Assembly (NCBI RefSeq): GCF_025660475.1
Contig: NZ_JAOUSF010000006.1
Span: forward strand, 62,001-126,000
Length of the DNA stretch: 64,000 nucleotides
Direction of reading: 5' to 3'
From: Perspicuibacillus lycopersici
GTDB lineage: Bacteria > Bacillota > Bacilli > Bacillales > Caldibacillaceae
Positions 43,518-53,181 of this stretch are shown one piece after another. A program made the translations under genes and the position numbers. The notes under the pieces are model-generated. The model was not told the DNA's origin. It ran no database searches and saw only the letters and a list, made by a program, of their open reading frames with translations. How positions within the stretch are numbered: the stretch's first letter is position 1; every line of letters starts with the position of its first letter.

Positions 43518-44444
43518 ATGTGGAAGAAAATTGGACAAGTAATAGTGATTATCGCGTTATTAATTTGTCTTGGAACACCATCGATTGTGTTGGCGAGTGA
43601 AGGCGATTCTGAAAAAGCGATTGATGAAAAGTACGGTGCACCGATTGTTGTTTTAGGCGGTTCCTTAACAGATGCACAAAAGGATGAAACGAAAAAGCTC
43701 CTAAAGGTAAATGATGGAGACGATATTACAGAAATAACCGTAACTGGAGAAGATGCTGAAAAATACATTAATGGTGATCCGAATTCTCGAATGTTCTCAT
43801 CTGCTAAAATTACACGCTTGGATAAAGGACAAGGTATTCGTGTCGTACAAATTACACCAGAGAATATTACAGAGGTTACGAATGAAATGTATGCTAATGC
43901 ATTGATTACAGCTGGTATAGAGGATGCACAAATTGAAGTAGCATCACCTGTAAAAGTAACCGGGCATTCTGCCTTAACTGGAATCTTTAAAGCATATGAG
44001 GTGAGTGGAGAAGAATTGGATACTGCGAGACTAGAAGTAGCAAACGAAGAGCTTGATGTTGCTACATCTTTAGCAGAGGATGCAGGAATCAGCCAGGAGC
44101 AAGTTAGTGAGCTGTTAACAGAAATTAAACAAGCAATAGCAGAGCAAAACCCTGCCACTAGAGAAGAAGTGGAAAAAATTGTGGAGGATCAATTAAAGGA
44201 ATTAAATATAACGATACCCGATAAGTACAAACAAATGCTTATCGATTTGTTTGATAAAATTCGAAACTTAGACATCGATTTTGGAGAAATGAAAAATCAA
44301 TTAGAAAACCTTGCAAGTGATATTCAGGATAAGCTAGAAGAGGCTGGAATCGATAAAGGCTTCTTCCAAGGAATATTAGATTTTATTGGAAATATTCTTC
44401 GCGAAATTGGAAACTTCTTCGGGAATTTATTTGGTTCGAAATAA
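43518..44444 (+). CDS. Secreted DUF1002 protein (YpuA-like)
   Basis: A 308-residue exported protein with a signal peptide (about 1-26, VIVIIALLICLGTPSIVLAS). PIVVLGGSLTDAQKDETKKL, ISSAKITRL-like FSSAKITRLDKGQGIRVVQI, ALITAGIEDAQIEVASPVKV and GHSALTGIFKAYE are the DUF1002 motifs of YpuA. The rest is helical and acidic, ending in amphipathic ILREIGNFFGNLFGSK. The family's function is unknown. AAAAGGAGCAAAC sets the start. A 300-residue antisense open frame over this gene is a shadow. Confidence 0.85.
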   Translation: MWKKIGQVIVIIALLICLGTPSIVLASEGDSEKAIDEKYGAPIVVLGGSLTDAQKDETKKLLKVNDGDDITEITVTGEDAEKYINGDPNSRMFSSAKITRLDKGQGIRVVQITPENITEVTNEMYANALITAGIEDAQIEVASPVKVTGHSALTGIFKAYEVSGEELDTARLEVANEELDVATSLAEDAGISQEQVSELLTEIKQAIAEQNPATREEVEKIVEDQLKELNITIPDKYKQMLIDLFDKIRNLDIDFGEMKNQLENLASDIQDKLEEAGIDKGFFQGILDFIGNILREIGNFFGNLFGSK

Positions 44445-44459
44445 CTACTAATTATAAGT

Positions 44460-44496
44460 AAAAAGGGCTACCTAGAAACAGGGGAGCCCTTTTTAT
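44460..44496 (+). terminator. Terminator after the ypuA-like gene
   Basis: AAAAAGGGCT pairs with AGCCCTTTTT around a 15-base loop. Confidence 0.8.
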
Positions 44497-44507
44497 ATGG
44501 GGTATTT

Positions 44508-44560
44508 TAGTCTGCGGACTATCTACAAATAGCAGCATTCTATACGAAAGCATAATCGTT
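44508..44560. repeat. Repeat-family fragment
   Basis: GTCTGCGGACTATCTACAAA then TAGCAGCATTCTATACGAAAG matches the right part of the copy at 53945-54090 (GCGGACTATTTACAAATAGC) and looks like a solo end. Confidence 0.5.
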
Positions 44561-44584
44561 AAAATGTAACGGTTAAATTCAACC

Positions 44585-45592
44585 TTAGTGTAAAAATAAA
44601 TTTAAAATGGTATAAATCACACCAGCTAATATTGCGGAAATTGGCAATGTAATAAACCAAGTAATGACCATCCGCTTCGCAGTATCCCACTTAACTCCGC
44701 GAATTCGATGCGCAGAACCAACGCCTAGTATCGAAGAAGAGATAACATGTGTCGTACTAACAGGCAAATGAATAAGTGTCGCTCCAAAAATGATTGAAGC
44801 ACCTGTTAAGTCCGCAGCAACTCCATTAACTGGGCGGATTTTCATAATCTTACCACCGACCGTTTTTATAATCCGCCAGCCACCGACAGATGTTCCTAGA
44901 CCCATGGCAAGCGCACATGAAAATTGTACCCAAAAAGGAACTTCGCCAGACTTAAGATAATTTCCTGCAATTAATGCCATTGTAATTATCCCCATTGTTT
45001 TTTGCGCATCATTTGTACCGTGTGTGTACGATTGTAATGCAGCAGTTACAATTTGAATGTAGCGGAATCGTTTATTTGTTTTCGGTAGGTTTAGATTTTT
45101 TAAAAATACTTTAAACAAACTATAAACAATATACCCTAAAACAAAAGCTAAAATAGGGGATAAAACCAATGCTTCGATAATTTTAATGAAGCCTTTATAA
45201 TTTAATACTGTAAAATCGACACTTACTATTGCTGCCCCAGCAATAGATCCAATTAACGCATGTGAGGAGCTACTTGGAATTCCGAAATACCATGTAAGTA
45301 AGTTCCAAACTATGGCTGCAATTAGCGCCGAAAGAATCACGGTTAACCCATTTGGTAACACAAACGGATCCACGATATCCTTTGTAATTGCTTTAGCAAC
45401 ACCAGTAAAGGTCATGGCACCGACAAAATTCATTACAGCAGCTAAAAGTATAGCTTGTCTTGGTTTTAATGCTTTTGTAGAAACACTGGTAGCAATCGCA
45501 TTTGCTGTATCATGAAACCCGTTAATAAAATCAAAACCCAGTGCAAAGATAACAATTAATATAGTTATTAAGAGACCAGAATCCATAGACAT
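44585..45592 (-). CDS. pit: Inorganic phosphate transporter, PiT family
   Basis: A 335-residue permease with about ten membrane segments. FDFINGFHDTANAIATSVST (about 20-39) and YTHGTNDAQKTMGII (second GANDxxK-type repeat), with IPSSSSHALIGSIAGA and PVSTTHVISSSILG, are the PiT signatures. It co-transports metal-phosphate with protons. The DUF47 gene lies 42 bases upstream in the same direction, the usual bacterial pair. Confidence 0.93.
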   Translation of the reverse strand: MSMDSGLLITILIVIFALGFDFINGFHDTANAIATSVSTKALKPRQAILLAAVMNFVGAMTFTGVAKAITKDIVDPFVLPNGLTVILSALIAAIVWNLLTWYFGIPSSSSHALIGSIAGAAIVSVDFTVLNYKGFIKIIEALVLSPILAFVLGYIVYSLFKVFLKNLNLPKTNKRFRYIQIVTAALQSYTHGTNDAQKTMGIITMALIAGNYLKSGEVPFWVQFSCALAMGLGTSVGGWRIIKTVGGKIMKIRPVNGVAADLTGASIIFGATLIHLPVSTTHVISSSILGVGSAHRIRGVKWDTAKRMVITWFITLPISAILAGVIYTILNLFLH

Positions 45593-45634
45593 TTTTCCTT
45601 CTTTATTAATATTTTTCTAAGAATTTATTGATTA

Positions 45635-46255
45635 TTAAGCATTTTTCATAACTACTGTTTCTAGTGCGGTAGCTACCGATTGACAGTAATCTGCAATTTC
45701 CTCAAGGCTTTCATAAACTTCTTTAAATTGAATAATTTTAATAGGATCTTTTTCTGTAGCAAATAATTCTTTAATCGCAATTCTTAATAAATGATCGCAG
45801 TTGGATTCATATTCCTTAATTTTTATAGCATGAAGATGTATATCTGCTAATTTTCTTTCAGATAACAATTCGATACATGTATGAATCTCAAATGCACAGT
45901 TTTTAATATGGGAAACAAAGGATTTCATATGCTCCGTAGGATGGATGATGGAATACATATCGAAAAGTGCAGTTGTTTCCTCTAAACCATCAATAACATC
46001 ATCCAAAGTCAAAGTAAGAAGCAAAATATCTTCTCTTTCAATTGGTGTGATAAAAGCATGGTTTAATTCTTTAATTACTGTATGTACTAATGTATCCCCT
46101 TTAGCCTCATGTTCCTTTACTTTATCAGAGAATATTTTTATATCACTTGCTGTTTTTATTTGGAAGTCATAAAAGAAGGTTGCTGCTTCCTTAATATTTT
46201 CTGAGATATCACATAATAATACTGAAAATTTATCTTTCTTTTTCCCAAATGCCAT
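45635..46255 (-). CDS. DUF47 (PhoU-like) Pit accessory protein
   Basis: A 206-residue all-helical protein. FSDKVKEHEAKGDTLVHTVI and PIEREDILLLTLTLDDVIDGL, then KEYESNCDHLLRIAIKELF and FKEVYESLEEIADYCQSVA, carry the E/D-rich metal-binding repeats of DUF47/PhoU proteins. It is thought to regulate the Pit transporter. The ATG at 46255 follows GGAGGCAATAAAT. Confidence 0.92.
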   Translation of the reverse strand: MAFGKKKDKFSVLLCDISENIKEAATFFYDFQIKTASDIKIFSDKVKEHEAKGDTLVHTVIKELNHAFITPIEREDILLLTLTLDDVIDGLEETTALFDMYSIIHPTEHMKSFVSHIKNCAFEIHTCIELLSERKLADIHLHAIKIKEYESNCDHLLRIAIKELFATEKDPIKIIQFKEVYESLEEIADYCQSVATALETVVMKNA

Positions 46256-46549
46256 ATTTATTGCCTCCATAAAGATAAGATTAAACACACATATGCTATT
46301 ATATCTCGATTGTGAGATTTAGTCATTTAGTTTCCATAAATGTTTTCCAATTGTTCATTTTCACAAAAAACGTGCAACCAAGTATTGCGAGTGAAATCAA
46401 GAAATATCAATGCTCACTTATTGTTACCAATAGGTGGTATTAATTATGTAAATATTTTTTTAAAAAAAGTCACAGAATAAGCCCAACATTCATATCCAGT
46501 AGAAAATGGTTAAAAGAATGGAATTTCATAAAGCGCAGGAGGTGCCACT

Positions 46550-47194
46550 ATGGAAAATACAAAACAAAAACAGGATGATAATTGGAAGGATGAACTAGTA
46601 AATGCCATTACGCATGGTATTGGTTTTCTGTTAAGTATTCCAGCAATGCTGTATTTAATTGACCTTGCTGCGAATCAAAGCCGAATCCATCTGCTTAGTT
46701 ATGTGATTTTTGGTGGCTCGATGGTGTTTTTATATTTCTGTTCGACGATGCTTCACAGCTTGTTCCATACGAAAAAGGCAAAAAAAATATTTCAAATACT
46801 TGACCACTCTGCAATCTATTTATTAATTGCGGGTACATATACACCGTTTGGATTAATTACTTTAAAAGGTACGATTGGCTGGGCATTGTTTGCAACAATA
46901 TGGACATTGGCGATTGTTGGGATAATTTTTAAATGCTTTTTTATCGGTCGCTTTAAACATTTATCGACAATGTTTTATTTAGTGATGGGGTGGCTAATTA
47001 TCATTGCAATTAAACCACTGTATGAAAATTTAACACCTGCAGGTTTTGGGTTGTTATTTACTGGCGGGTTAATGTATACAATAGGTACCATTTTTTATTC
47101 GTTTAATAAGTTACCGTTTAGTCATGGAATTTGGCATTTATTTGTCATTGCTGGAAATGCCTTAATGTATTTTTGTGTTTTGTTGTATGTATAA
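46550..47194 (+). CDS. Hemolysin III / PAQR-family membrane protein
   Basis: A 214-residue protein with seven membrane segments. NAITHGIGFLLSIPAM, the metal-site STMLHSLFH, LDHSAIYLLIAGTYTPF and LPFSHGIWHLFVIAGNAL contain the Ser, Asp and His residues of the zinc site shared by hemolysin III and adiponectin-receptor proteins. In Bacillus the homologue YqfA is not truly haemolytic. Strong GCAGGAGGTGCCACT precedes the ATG. Confidence 0.9.
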   Translation: MENTKQKQDDNWKDELVNAITHGIGFLLSIPAMLYLIDLAANQSRIHLLSYVIFGGSMVFLYFCSTMLHSLFHTKKAKKIFQILDHSAIYLLIAGTYTPFGLITLKGTIGWALFATIWTLAIVGIIFKCFFIGRFKHLSTMFYLVMGWLIIIAIKPLYENLTPAGFGLLFTGGLMYTIGTIFYSFNKLPFSHGIWHLFVIAGNALMYFCVLLYV

Positions 47195-47206
47195 TTCTAT
47201 ATTAAT

Positions 47207-47246
47207 GCCTAAGATCCAATCAGTATTGGTCTTGGGCTATTTTTAT
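47207..47246 (+). terminator. Terminator after the hemolysin III gene
   Basis: GCCTAAGATCCAAT pairs with ATTGGTCTTGGGC (G-U pairs) and a T-run follows. Confidence 0.75.
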
Positions 47247-47348
47247 TGATTGTACTGGCTGATATGAAATTGATACGAAATTGAAATTTTTTCTTTTGTA
47301 TAAATATAGTAGAATAGAAATAGATATCAAAAATAGAAAGGATATTCG

Positions 47349-48518
47349 ATGAAAGCTTTGAGATGTACTACATTAGTGGCATTGCTATTATTTTCCTTCT
47401 TTGTGACGGTCCAGTTTGCGAATGCTGAGGAGCCAAGTCTTTCCATACAGAGCGAGGCAGCGGTAGTAATCGATGGGAAGTCTGGCCAAATACTTTATGG
47501 TAAAAATGAAAACGAAAAAATGTATCCGGCAAGTATAACAAAAATCGCAACGGCAATATATGCACTTGAAAATTGTGAATTGGATGATGTAGTTACAGTT
47601 AGTGAAAATGCAGCAAATGTCGAAGGGACAAGCGTGTACTTAGAAGTAGGAGAACAGGTTACGGTTGAGAAACTACTTATTGGAATGTTGATTAATTCGG
47701 GCAATGATGCAGCGATTGCAATCGCTGAGCATATTGATGGATCAGTAGAGAAATTTTCGGAAAAGATGAATATGTTTTTGAAAAATAATATTGGCGTCAC
47801 TTCTACTTCTTTCGTAAATCCAAATGGTCTATATGATGAAAATCATTATACTACCGCAAGTGATATGGCGAAAATTACCCAATATGCGATGAAAAATGAG
47901 CAATTCCGAAATATTTTTCAAATGCAGGAATATCAATGGGATGGTCTATCATGGGATACGACATTAATTACCCATCATCGCTTACTAAAAGGAGAATTTC
48001 CTTTTGAAGGAATTACTGGTGGGAAAAACGGATTTGTCGATGAGTCTGGCCAAACATTAGTGACAACTGCAACTCGTGGGGATCTTGATTTGATTGCTGT
48101 CACGTTAAAAACAAATTACAAAGATGTCCCATATACAGATACGATTCAGCTATTGAATTTTGGGTTTGATAATTTCCATACTGAAATGATTCCTAAATTT
48201 TCTACATTGCAATCCAACGGGAAAAACTATATAGCTCCAGAAGATTTATATTTCTCGGTAAAAAATGGGGAACAATATAAAGAAAATATAGATCCGGATG
48301 GACAGCTCAATATTGTAAATGATGCAAATGAAATTATCACAACGTTTCCACTTACTCCCGAGATAGAAGAATCTGAAACGAGTACGGTCGCGGTAAGTAA
48401 TCCACATACGGAAAAAGAGTCATCAATCGATTTCTTCCCAGGATACGTAATCGTACTTTTCCTATTCATTATTGGATTCTTATTCGTTCGAAAAAGAAGG
48501 GCAAAAAAAGAATATTAA
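47349..48518 (+). CDS. D-alanyl-D-alanine carboxypeptidase (S11 family), altered third motif
   Basis: A 389-residue penicillin-binding enzyme that trims pentapeptides in the wall. There is a signal peptide (1-26), an S11 domain with SITK at 62-65 (catalytic Ser and Lys) and SGN at 117-119, a linker, and a C-terminal membrane anchor (about 362-380) followed by RKRRAKKE. The third motif, normally KTG, reads KNG at 226-228, inside GITGGKNGFVDESGQT. The reading there is unambiguous. The enzyme may still work with changed substrate or beta-lactam recognition, or may be a divergent paralogue. Confidence 0.87.
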   Translation: MKALRCTTLVALLLFSFFVTVQFANAEEPSLSIQSEAAVVIDGKSGQILYGKNENEKMYPASITKIATAIYALENCELDDVVTVSENAANVEGTSVYLEVGEQVTVEKLLIGMLINSGNDAAIAIAEHIDGSVEKFSEKMNMFLKNNIGVTSTSFVNPNGLYDENHYTTASDMAKITQYAMKNEQFRNIFQMQEYQWDGLSWDTTLITHHRLLKGEFPFEGITGGKNGFVDESGQTLVTTATRGDLDLIAVTLKTNYKDVPYTDTIQLLNFGFDNFHTEMIPKFSTLQSNGKNYIAPEDLYFSVKNGEQYKENIDPDGQLNIVNDANEIITTFPLTPEIEESETSTVAVSNPHTEKESSIDFFPGYVIVLFLFIIGFLFVRKRRAKKEY

Positions 48519-48535
48519 AGATAAATTTGGTTTTG

Positions 48536-48574
48536 AAAAAGGACAATTGCCATCGGGTAATTGTCCTTTTTTCA
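48536..48574 (+). terminator. Terminator after the carboxypeptidase gene
   Basis: AAAAAGGACAATT pairs with AATTGTCCTTTTT around a ten-base loop. Confidence 0.85.
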
Positions 48575-48728
48575 TTCGGAATAATGGAAATTTCAGCCGT
48601 TAATGTGAAGCTATCTCCGTCTAGAGTAGGATACATTCATTGGAACCTATCATTATAATGAACGTATAAAGAAAAAATAAGCAAATCTAAAAATTCGGTA
48701 ATATCAATCTAGTCAGGGAGTGAAGGAA

Positions 48729-49712
48729 TTGGAAAATGTTATTGAGATTCAAAACGTAAAAAAATCCTATCGTAAAAAAGGTGCGAAAGAAAAAGTGGAA
48801 GCAGTCAAAGGGGTAAGTCTTACCGTAAAAAAAGGGGAAATTGTTGGCTTGCTTGGACCGAATGGGGCGGGAAAAACGACACTCATTAAAATGATGTGTG
48901 GATTACTAATCCCGAATGAAGGTACCATTCTAATCAATGGAATTAATATTCGTCAGAAGCGTCTTCAGGCAATGGAACATATAAGTGTCGTACTGGAGGG
49001 GAACCGAAATCTATATTGGCGGTTAACGGTAAAAGAAAACTTAGAGTACTTTGCGGGAAATCGTGGCCACTCGAAAAAACAAATTCAGGAAAAAATGGAG
49101 CATTTAATTGACAGGTTTAATTTACGGGAAAAGGAAAATGAAATGGTAAATGCTTTGTCGCGGGGAATGCAGCAAAAGGTTGCGGTAGCTGTTGCGCTAA
49201 TTGCAAATACCGATGTTATTTTTCTTGATGAGCCAACATTAGGATTAGACCTCGAGACAAGCTATGAAATAAGAACTTTATTAAAGGAAATCGTCGAAGA
49301 AGAACAAAAGACGATTATTATTAGTACCCACGATATGCCAGTTGTCCAAGAGGTTTGTGAGCGCGTAGTGATTGTGAATCACGGTAATATTGTAGCGGAT
49401 GACCGGGTAGAAAATCTTCTGCAGCTATTTGAAAGTAAAGCATACTTATTTACATTGAACGCTACATTAACGAAACAACAAATTAGTTTTCTTGAAACAC
49501 ATTTTGTCACATCGATTAGCCAAAACGATGTCGGGCAAACATTATTAGAAGTCAATATTCAACAAAGTGAAGATTTTTATCGAATTATCGACTTGCTTGC
49601 AAAAGAGCAAATACCAATCGAAAAAATTGATCGGACGACAGTCGATTTTGAAGAAGTATTTATGAAAATCGTAAAAGGAGGATATTCCCATGAAATGGCT
49701 AAATCTGTTTAA
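48729..49712 (+). CDS. ABC-2 exporter ATP-binding protein
   Basis: A 327-residue ATPase. Walker A is GPNGAGKTT, the signature is LSRGMQQKVAVAVAL (with Arg in place of the first Gly), Walker B is VIFLDEPTLGLDL, and the H-loop is ISTHDM. A C-terminal extension of about 90 residues follows. TTG at 48729 is set as start, eight bases after AGGGAG. GTG at 48720 sits on that site. The permease gene overlaps its end by 23 bases. The substrate is unknown. Confidence 0.87.
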   Translation: MENVIEIQNVKKSYRKKGAKEKVEAVKGVSLTVKKGEIVGLLGPNGAGKTTLIKMMCGLLIPNEGTILINGINIRQKRLQAMEHISVVLEGNRNLYWRLTVKENLEYFAGNRGHSKKQIQEKMEHLIDRFNLREKENEMVNALSRGMQQKVAVAVALIANTDVIFLDEPTLGLDLETSYEIRTLLKEIVEEEQKTIIISTHDMPVVQEVCERVVIVNHGNIVADDRVENLLQLFESKAYLFTLNATLTKQQISFLETHFVTSISQNDVGQTLLEVNIQQSEDFYRIIDLLAKEQIPIEKIDRTTVDFEEVFMKIVKGGYSHEMAKSV

Positions 49713-50463
49713 AGTGAATATAAAGCGGGAGGTAATTTTATTAAAAAGATACTTACCAAATACCATTAGTATGATACTAACCTTCTATATTATTTTTCTC
49801 GGTATGTTTTTTGGAATTCAGGTAGTAGGGGATCCGGGAAGTGCAGAAATGAATACACAGTACGTAATCGTAAACTATATTTTTTGGTATTTATCGATGG
49901 CGGTTATGGCAGGGATCGGGTGGACCGTGCAAAATGAAGTAACGTTAGGAACATTGGAGCAAATTTATATGTCACCATTAGGTGCATGGAGAATCTTCCT
50001 GGCACGAATTATTTCATCGACCGTTGTCGAAATGATTACGATGACGATTATGCTATTTGTTTCTATGCTGACAGCTGGAACGTGGTTAAATATTGATATT
50101 ATTGCAATTCTACCAATCCTTATTTTAATGATAGTTAGTATGCTTGGAGTTAGCTTTATGATTGCGGGAGCTGCGGTCATTTTTAAACAGATTGGGTCAT
50201 TTTTACAAATATCGCAATTTATCTTTGCTGGGTTAACCTTTGTTCCGTTATCCACTGCACCATTCCTTGAATTTGCGCCAATTGTAAAAGGTGTAGATAT
50301 GGTAAGACAAATCATGATATTTGATTATTCCTGGACAGATTTTACAGTGGTAGATTATAGCTCGCTTATTTTGAATGCTATTCTATATTTTGCATTAGGA
50401 ATTTTCGTCTTTTTCCGCTGTGAGCGGGTCGCAATGGAAAAAGGTGTGCTTGGCCAGCATTAA
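49690..50463 (+). CDS. ABC-2 type permease
   Basis: A 257-residue membrane protein with six segments. NEVTLGTLEQIYMSPLGAWR (about 79-98) is the conserved cytosolic motif of ABC-2 exporters. AAAAGGAGGATATTCCC inside the end of the ATPase gene sets the start. The pair could export a drug, lipid or peptide; nothing nearby tells which. Confidence 0.87.
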   Translation: MKWLNLFKVNIKREVILLKRYLPNTISMILTFYIIFLGMFFGIQVVGDPGSAEMNTQYVIVNYIFWYLSMAVMAGIGWTVQNEVTLGTLEQIYMSPLGAWRIFLARIISSTVVEMITMTIMLFVSMLTAGTWLNIDIIAILPILILMIVSMLGVSFMIAGAAVIFKQIGSFLQISQFIFAGLTFVPLSTAPFLEFAPIVKGVDMVRQIMIFDYSWTDFTVVDYSSLILNAILYFALGIFVFFRCERVAMEKGVLGQH

Positions 50464-50494
50464 TTATGAATTAAGAAATCTCATAGGAAAAAGA

Positions 50495-50530
50495 AAAGCC
50501 GCATCCGAGGGATGCGGCTATATTTATTAT
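50495..50530 (+). terminator. Terminator after the ABC-2 operon
   Basis: AGCCGCATCC pairs with GGATGCGGCT around three bases, followed by an interrupted T-rich stretch. Confidence 0.65.
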
Positions 50531-50649
50531 TTTTATTAGCATCTTCTACCGTTTGTGGGTAACGATGCGTAATTGTGGAATAATATAAAAGTACAGAAAA
50601 ACAAAACATAGGTACACGTATAGAAAATTTTGTGGTAAAATAAAATTAT

Positions 50650-50678
50650 TCGATACACCGCGGTGTATCGAGCATAAT
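50650..50678. promoter_or_regulatory. 22-bp perfect palindrome over the helD promoter
   Basis: TCGATACACCG (50650-50660) and its exact complement (50661-50671) form a GC-cored palindrome in AT-rich DNA. TCGATA at 50650 and CATAAT at 50673 with a 17-base spacer make a plausible promoter, so a bound repressor would cover -35 and spacer. ATCTCAC is repeated at 50679 and 50693. Confidence 0.6.
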
Positions 50679-50741
50679 ATCTCACATTAATTATCTCACG
50701 AATTTCTCTTTTTGTCAATCATTTTTTTGAGGAGTGGTTAT

Positions 50742-53093
50742 ATGGCGGAAAACAAGGATCTTACAAAGGAAATCGAACAAAGCCATGTGGATAATGTAAT
50801 CCATGTCATTGAAAAAAAATTAACACGTATGGAGGAAAAAACTGGGACATTAAAACAGGATATCGTTAGTTTAAGAAAAACCTTTTGGGAAGATGTAACG
50901 GTAAATCTTGATGAACCAGATGATGTAATTGAAACACATACTAGTATCCGCCAGCAATCGGAGCTCCTTTCAGAACGAGAGCGTAGTCACAGGCAGTTAT
51001 ATAAACAATGGAATAATTTAACGCGCTTAAAATCCTCACCGTTTTTCGGAAGAATTGATTTTAAAGAGGACGGCGAGGAACGCACAGAAAAAATATATAT
51101 TGGTTTATTCTCTTTAATGGATGAACAGGATGAGGAATTTCTTGTATACGATTGGCGTGCTCCAATCTCAAGCATGTACTATGACTATGCACCAGGTCCT
51201 GCGAAATATGAAACAATGGATGGCTTTATTCACGGTGAAATGGAGTTGAAACGGCAATATATTATTCGTGATGGGAAAATAAAAGTTTTATTTGATACAG
51301 GTGTAACGATTGGTGACGAAATGCTTCAGGAAGTATTAAGTGATCAAGCGGATACCCAAATGAAAAGTATTGTCGCAACCATTCAAAGGGAGCAAAATGA
51401 AATCATCCGCAATGATGAGAAAAAGTACTTAATTGTTCAAGGTTCTGCAGGTAGCGGTAAAACCTCGGCCGCTCTTCAGCGGGTTGCCTATCTCCTATAT
51501 CGTTATCGAAAAAAGTTACGTGCGGATAATATTTTATTATTTTCCCCCAATCCGATGTTCAATAGCTATGTGGCGAATGTTCTACCAGAGCTTGGCGAGG
51601 AAAATATGCAACAAAGTACATTCTTCCAATATTTATTGCATCGACTGGATGACGATTTTATAGTGGAGGATCCGAACACGCAAATTGAATATATGCTGAG
51701 TACCAATCGTGATGCAATATTTTCTGTGCGAAAGGCAGGTATCCTATATAAAGCAAGCATTGCCTTCAAGCAGATGATTGATCAATACGTATTATACTTA
51801 AATGACGAAGGTATGCAGTTTAAAAATATTACGTTTCGTAAAGAGAAATTTATTAATAAAGAGGAAATTGAACAATATTTTTATTCATTAGATCGAAGCA
51901 TTTCAATCCCGAATCGCATCATTATCGTTAAAGATTGGTTGCTTTTAAAGCTAAAAGAAAAAGAGCAAGAAGAACGTCCGAAGGAATGGGTAGAAGAAGA
52001 AAGAGAGCTGTTGGAACGTGAGGATTATTTAAAGGTATATAAAAAATTACAAAAGGAGCAGCGGTTCACGGACGATACCTTTAATGACTTTGATCGTGAA
52101 GAAAAATTACTAGCAGAATGGATTGTTCGAAAGAGAATTAAGCCATTACGAAGAAAAATTGAAAGCTTAGCATTCATTGATCTCCCTACGATTTATCGAA
52201 ATATCTTTGCCTGGGCACTGCAATCAGACTTCCCGAATCTTCCAGATTGTTGGCAAGAAATTGGAGAGGAAACTGGTAATGAGCTGAAAAATAGACAATT
52301 AAATTATGAGGATGCAACGCCGTTTCTATATATTAAGGATAAACTAGAGGGTAAGCATATTTATTCAGGAATTAGGCATTTGTTTATTGATGAGGCACAG
52401 GATTATTCGCCATTTCAATTTGCTTATATTAAAGAAATTTTCCCAAATAGTAAAATGACAATACTAGGTGATATCAATCAATCGATCTATTCTCATTCAA
52501 CTAATAATGAAAGTGGATTAGCGAAATCAGATAGTCTGTTTCCGTTAGAAGAACAAAAAAAGATAGTATTAACGAAAAGCTATCGCTCTACTAAACAAAT
52601 TGTCGAGTTTTCAGAGATGATTTTAACGGATAGACCGTCGATTGAGCCATTTAATCGCAACGGAAGCAAACCTATGGTAGCTAAAGTAAACAATGTTCCC
52701 CATCTTAATGAGAAGATAGTCGAACAGGTTCGTAAGCTTCAGAGTGAGGGCAAGGAAACAATTGCTATTATTTGTAAAACAGCAAAAGAAACATTGGCTG
52801 CATATCAGGAGTTATCGAAGCAATTACCAATGCATTTGATTCAAAAGGAAACTCATTCCTATGAAAAAGGGTTATTAATCATCCCAAGCTATTTGGCGAA
52901 AGGGATTGAATTTGATGCCGTTATTATATATAACGGGTCTAGTGATGTGTATCATGAAGAGGATGAGCGTAAGCTATTTTATACTGCATGTACGAGAGCT
53001 ATGCATAGCTTAACATTGTTTTATATAGGAGAAAAAAGTCCATTTTTACAAAAGGTAGATACAAGTAAATACGAGGAAGTAAGTTTCGCTTAA
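50742..53093 (+). CDS. helD: HelD-type RNA polymerase recycling ATPase (UvrD/Rep-like)
   Basis: A 783-residue superfamily 1 protein. The long N-terminal coiled-coil (about 5-80) is the part that reaches into RNA polymerase. Walker A is QGSAGSGKTSAALQRVAYLL (about 223-242), Walker B is HLFIDEAQDYSPFQ, and GDINQSIYS, SYRSTKQIVEFSE and KGIEFDAVIIY complete the helicase-type motifs. HelD releases stalled polymerase from nucleic acid and in some species protects from rifampicin. The ATG at 50742 follows GAGGAGTGGTTAT. Confidence 0.9.
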   Translation: MAENKDLTKEIEQSHVDNVIHVIEKKLTRMEEKTGTLKQDIVSLRKTFWEDVTVNLDEPDDVIETHTSIRQQSELLSERERSHRQLYKQWNNLTRLKSSPFFGRIDFKEDGEERTEKIYIGLFSLMDEQDEEFLVYDWRAPISSMYYDYAPGPAKYETMDGFIHGEMELKRQYIIRDGKIKVLFDTGVTIGDEMLQEVLSDQADTQMKSIVATIQREQNEIIRNDEKKYLIVQGSAGSGKTSAALQRVAYLLYRYRKKLRADNILLFSPNPMFNSYVANVLPELGEENMQQSTFFQYLLHRLDDDFIVEDPNTQIEYMLSTNRDAIFSVRKAGILYKASIAFKQMIDQYVLYLNDEGMQFKNITFRKEKFINKEEIEQYFYSLDRSISIPNRIIIVKDWLLLKLKEKEQEERPKEWVEEERELLEREDYLKVYKKLQKEQRFTDDTFNDFDREEKLLAEWIVRKRIKPLRRKIESLAFIDLPTIYRNIFAWALQSDFPNLPDCWQEIGEETGNELKNRQLNYEDATPFLYIKDKLEGKHIYSGIRHLFIDEAQDYSPFQFAYIKEIFPNSKMTILGDINQSIYSHSTNNESGLAKSDSLFPLEEQKKIVLTKSYRSTKQIVEFSEMILTDRPSIEPFNRNGSKPMVAKVNNVPHLNEKIVEQVRKLQSEGKETIAIICKTAKETLAAYQELSKQLPMHLIQKETHSYEKGLLIIPSYLAKGIEFDAVIIYNGSSDVYHEEDERKLFYTACTRAMHSLTLFYIGEKSPFLQKVDTSKYEEVSFA

Positions 53094-53120
53094 TAGATGC
53101 TGTGTTTACTAATTATAAAA

Positions 53121-53170
53121 ATAGAGAATGCCCCGAGGTTGTAAAATGCTTCAGAGCATTCTCTTTTCTT
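53121..53170. terminator. Terminator between helD and the CBS gene
   Basis: AGAGAATGC pairs with GCATTCTCT and is followed by TTTTCTTTT; it lies between convergent genes. Confidence 0.7.
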
Positions 53171-53181
53171 TTATGTATCAC

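Noticed and set aside
43256..44158. 300-residue open frame on the minus strand
   Set aside because: It lies antisense to the clear YpuA-like gene with its signal peptide and ribosome site, and its own product is a Ser/Ile-rich shadow translation.
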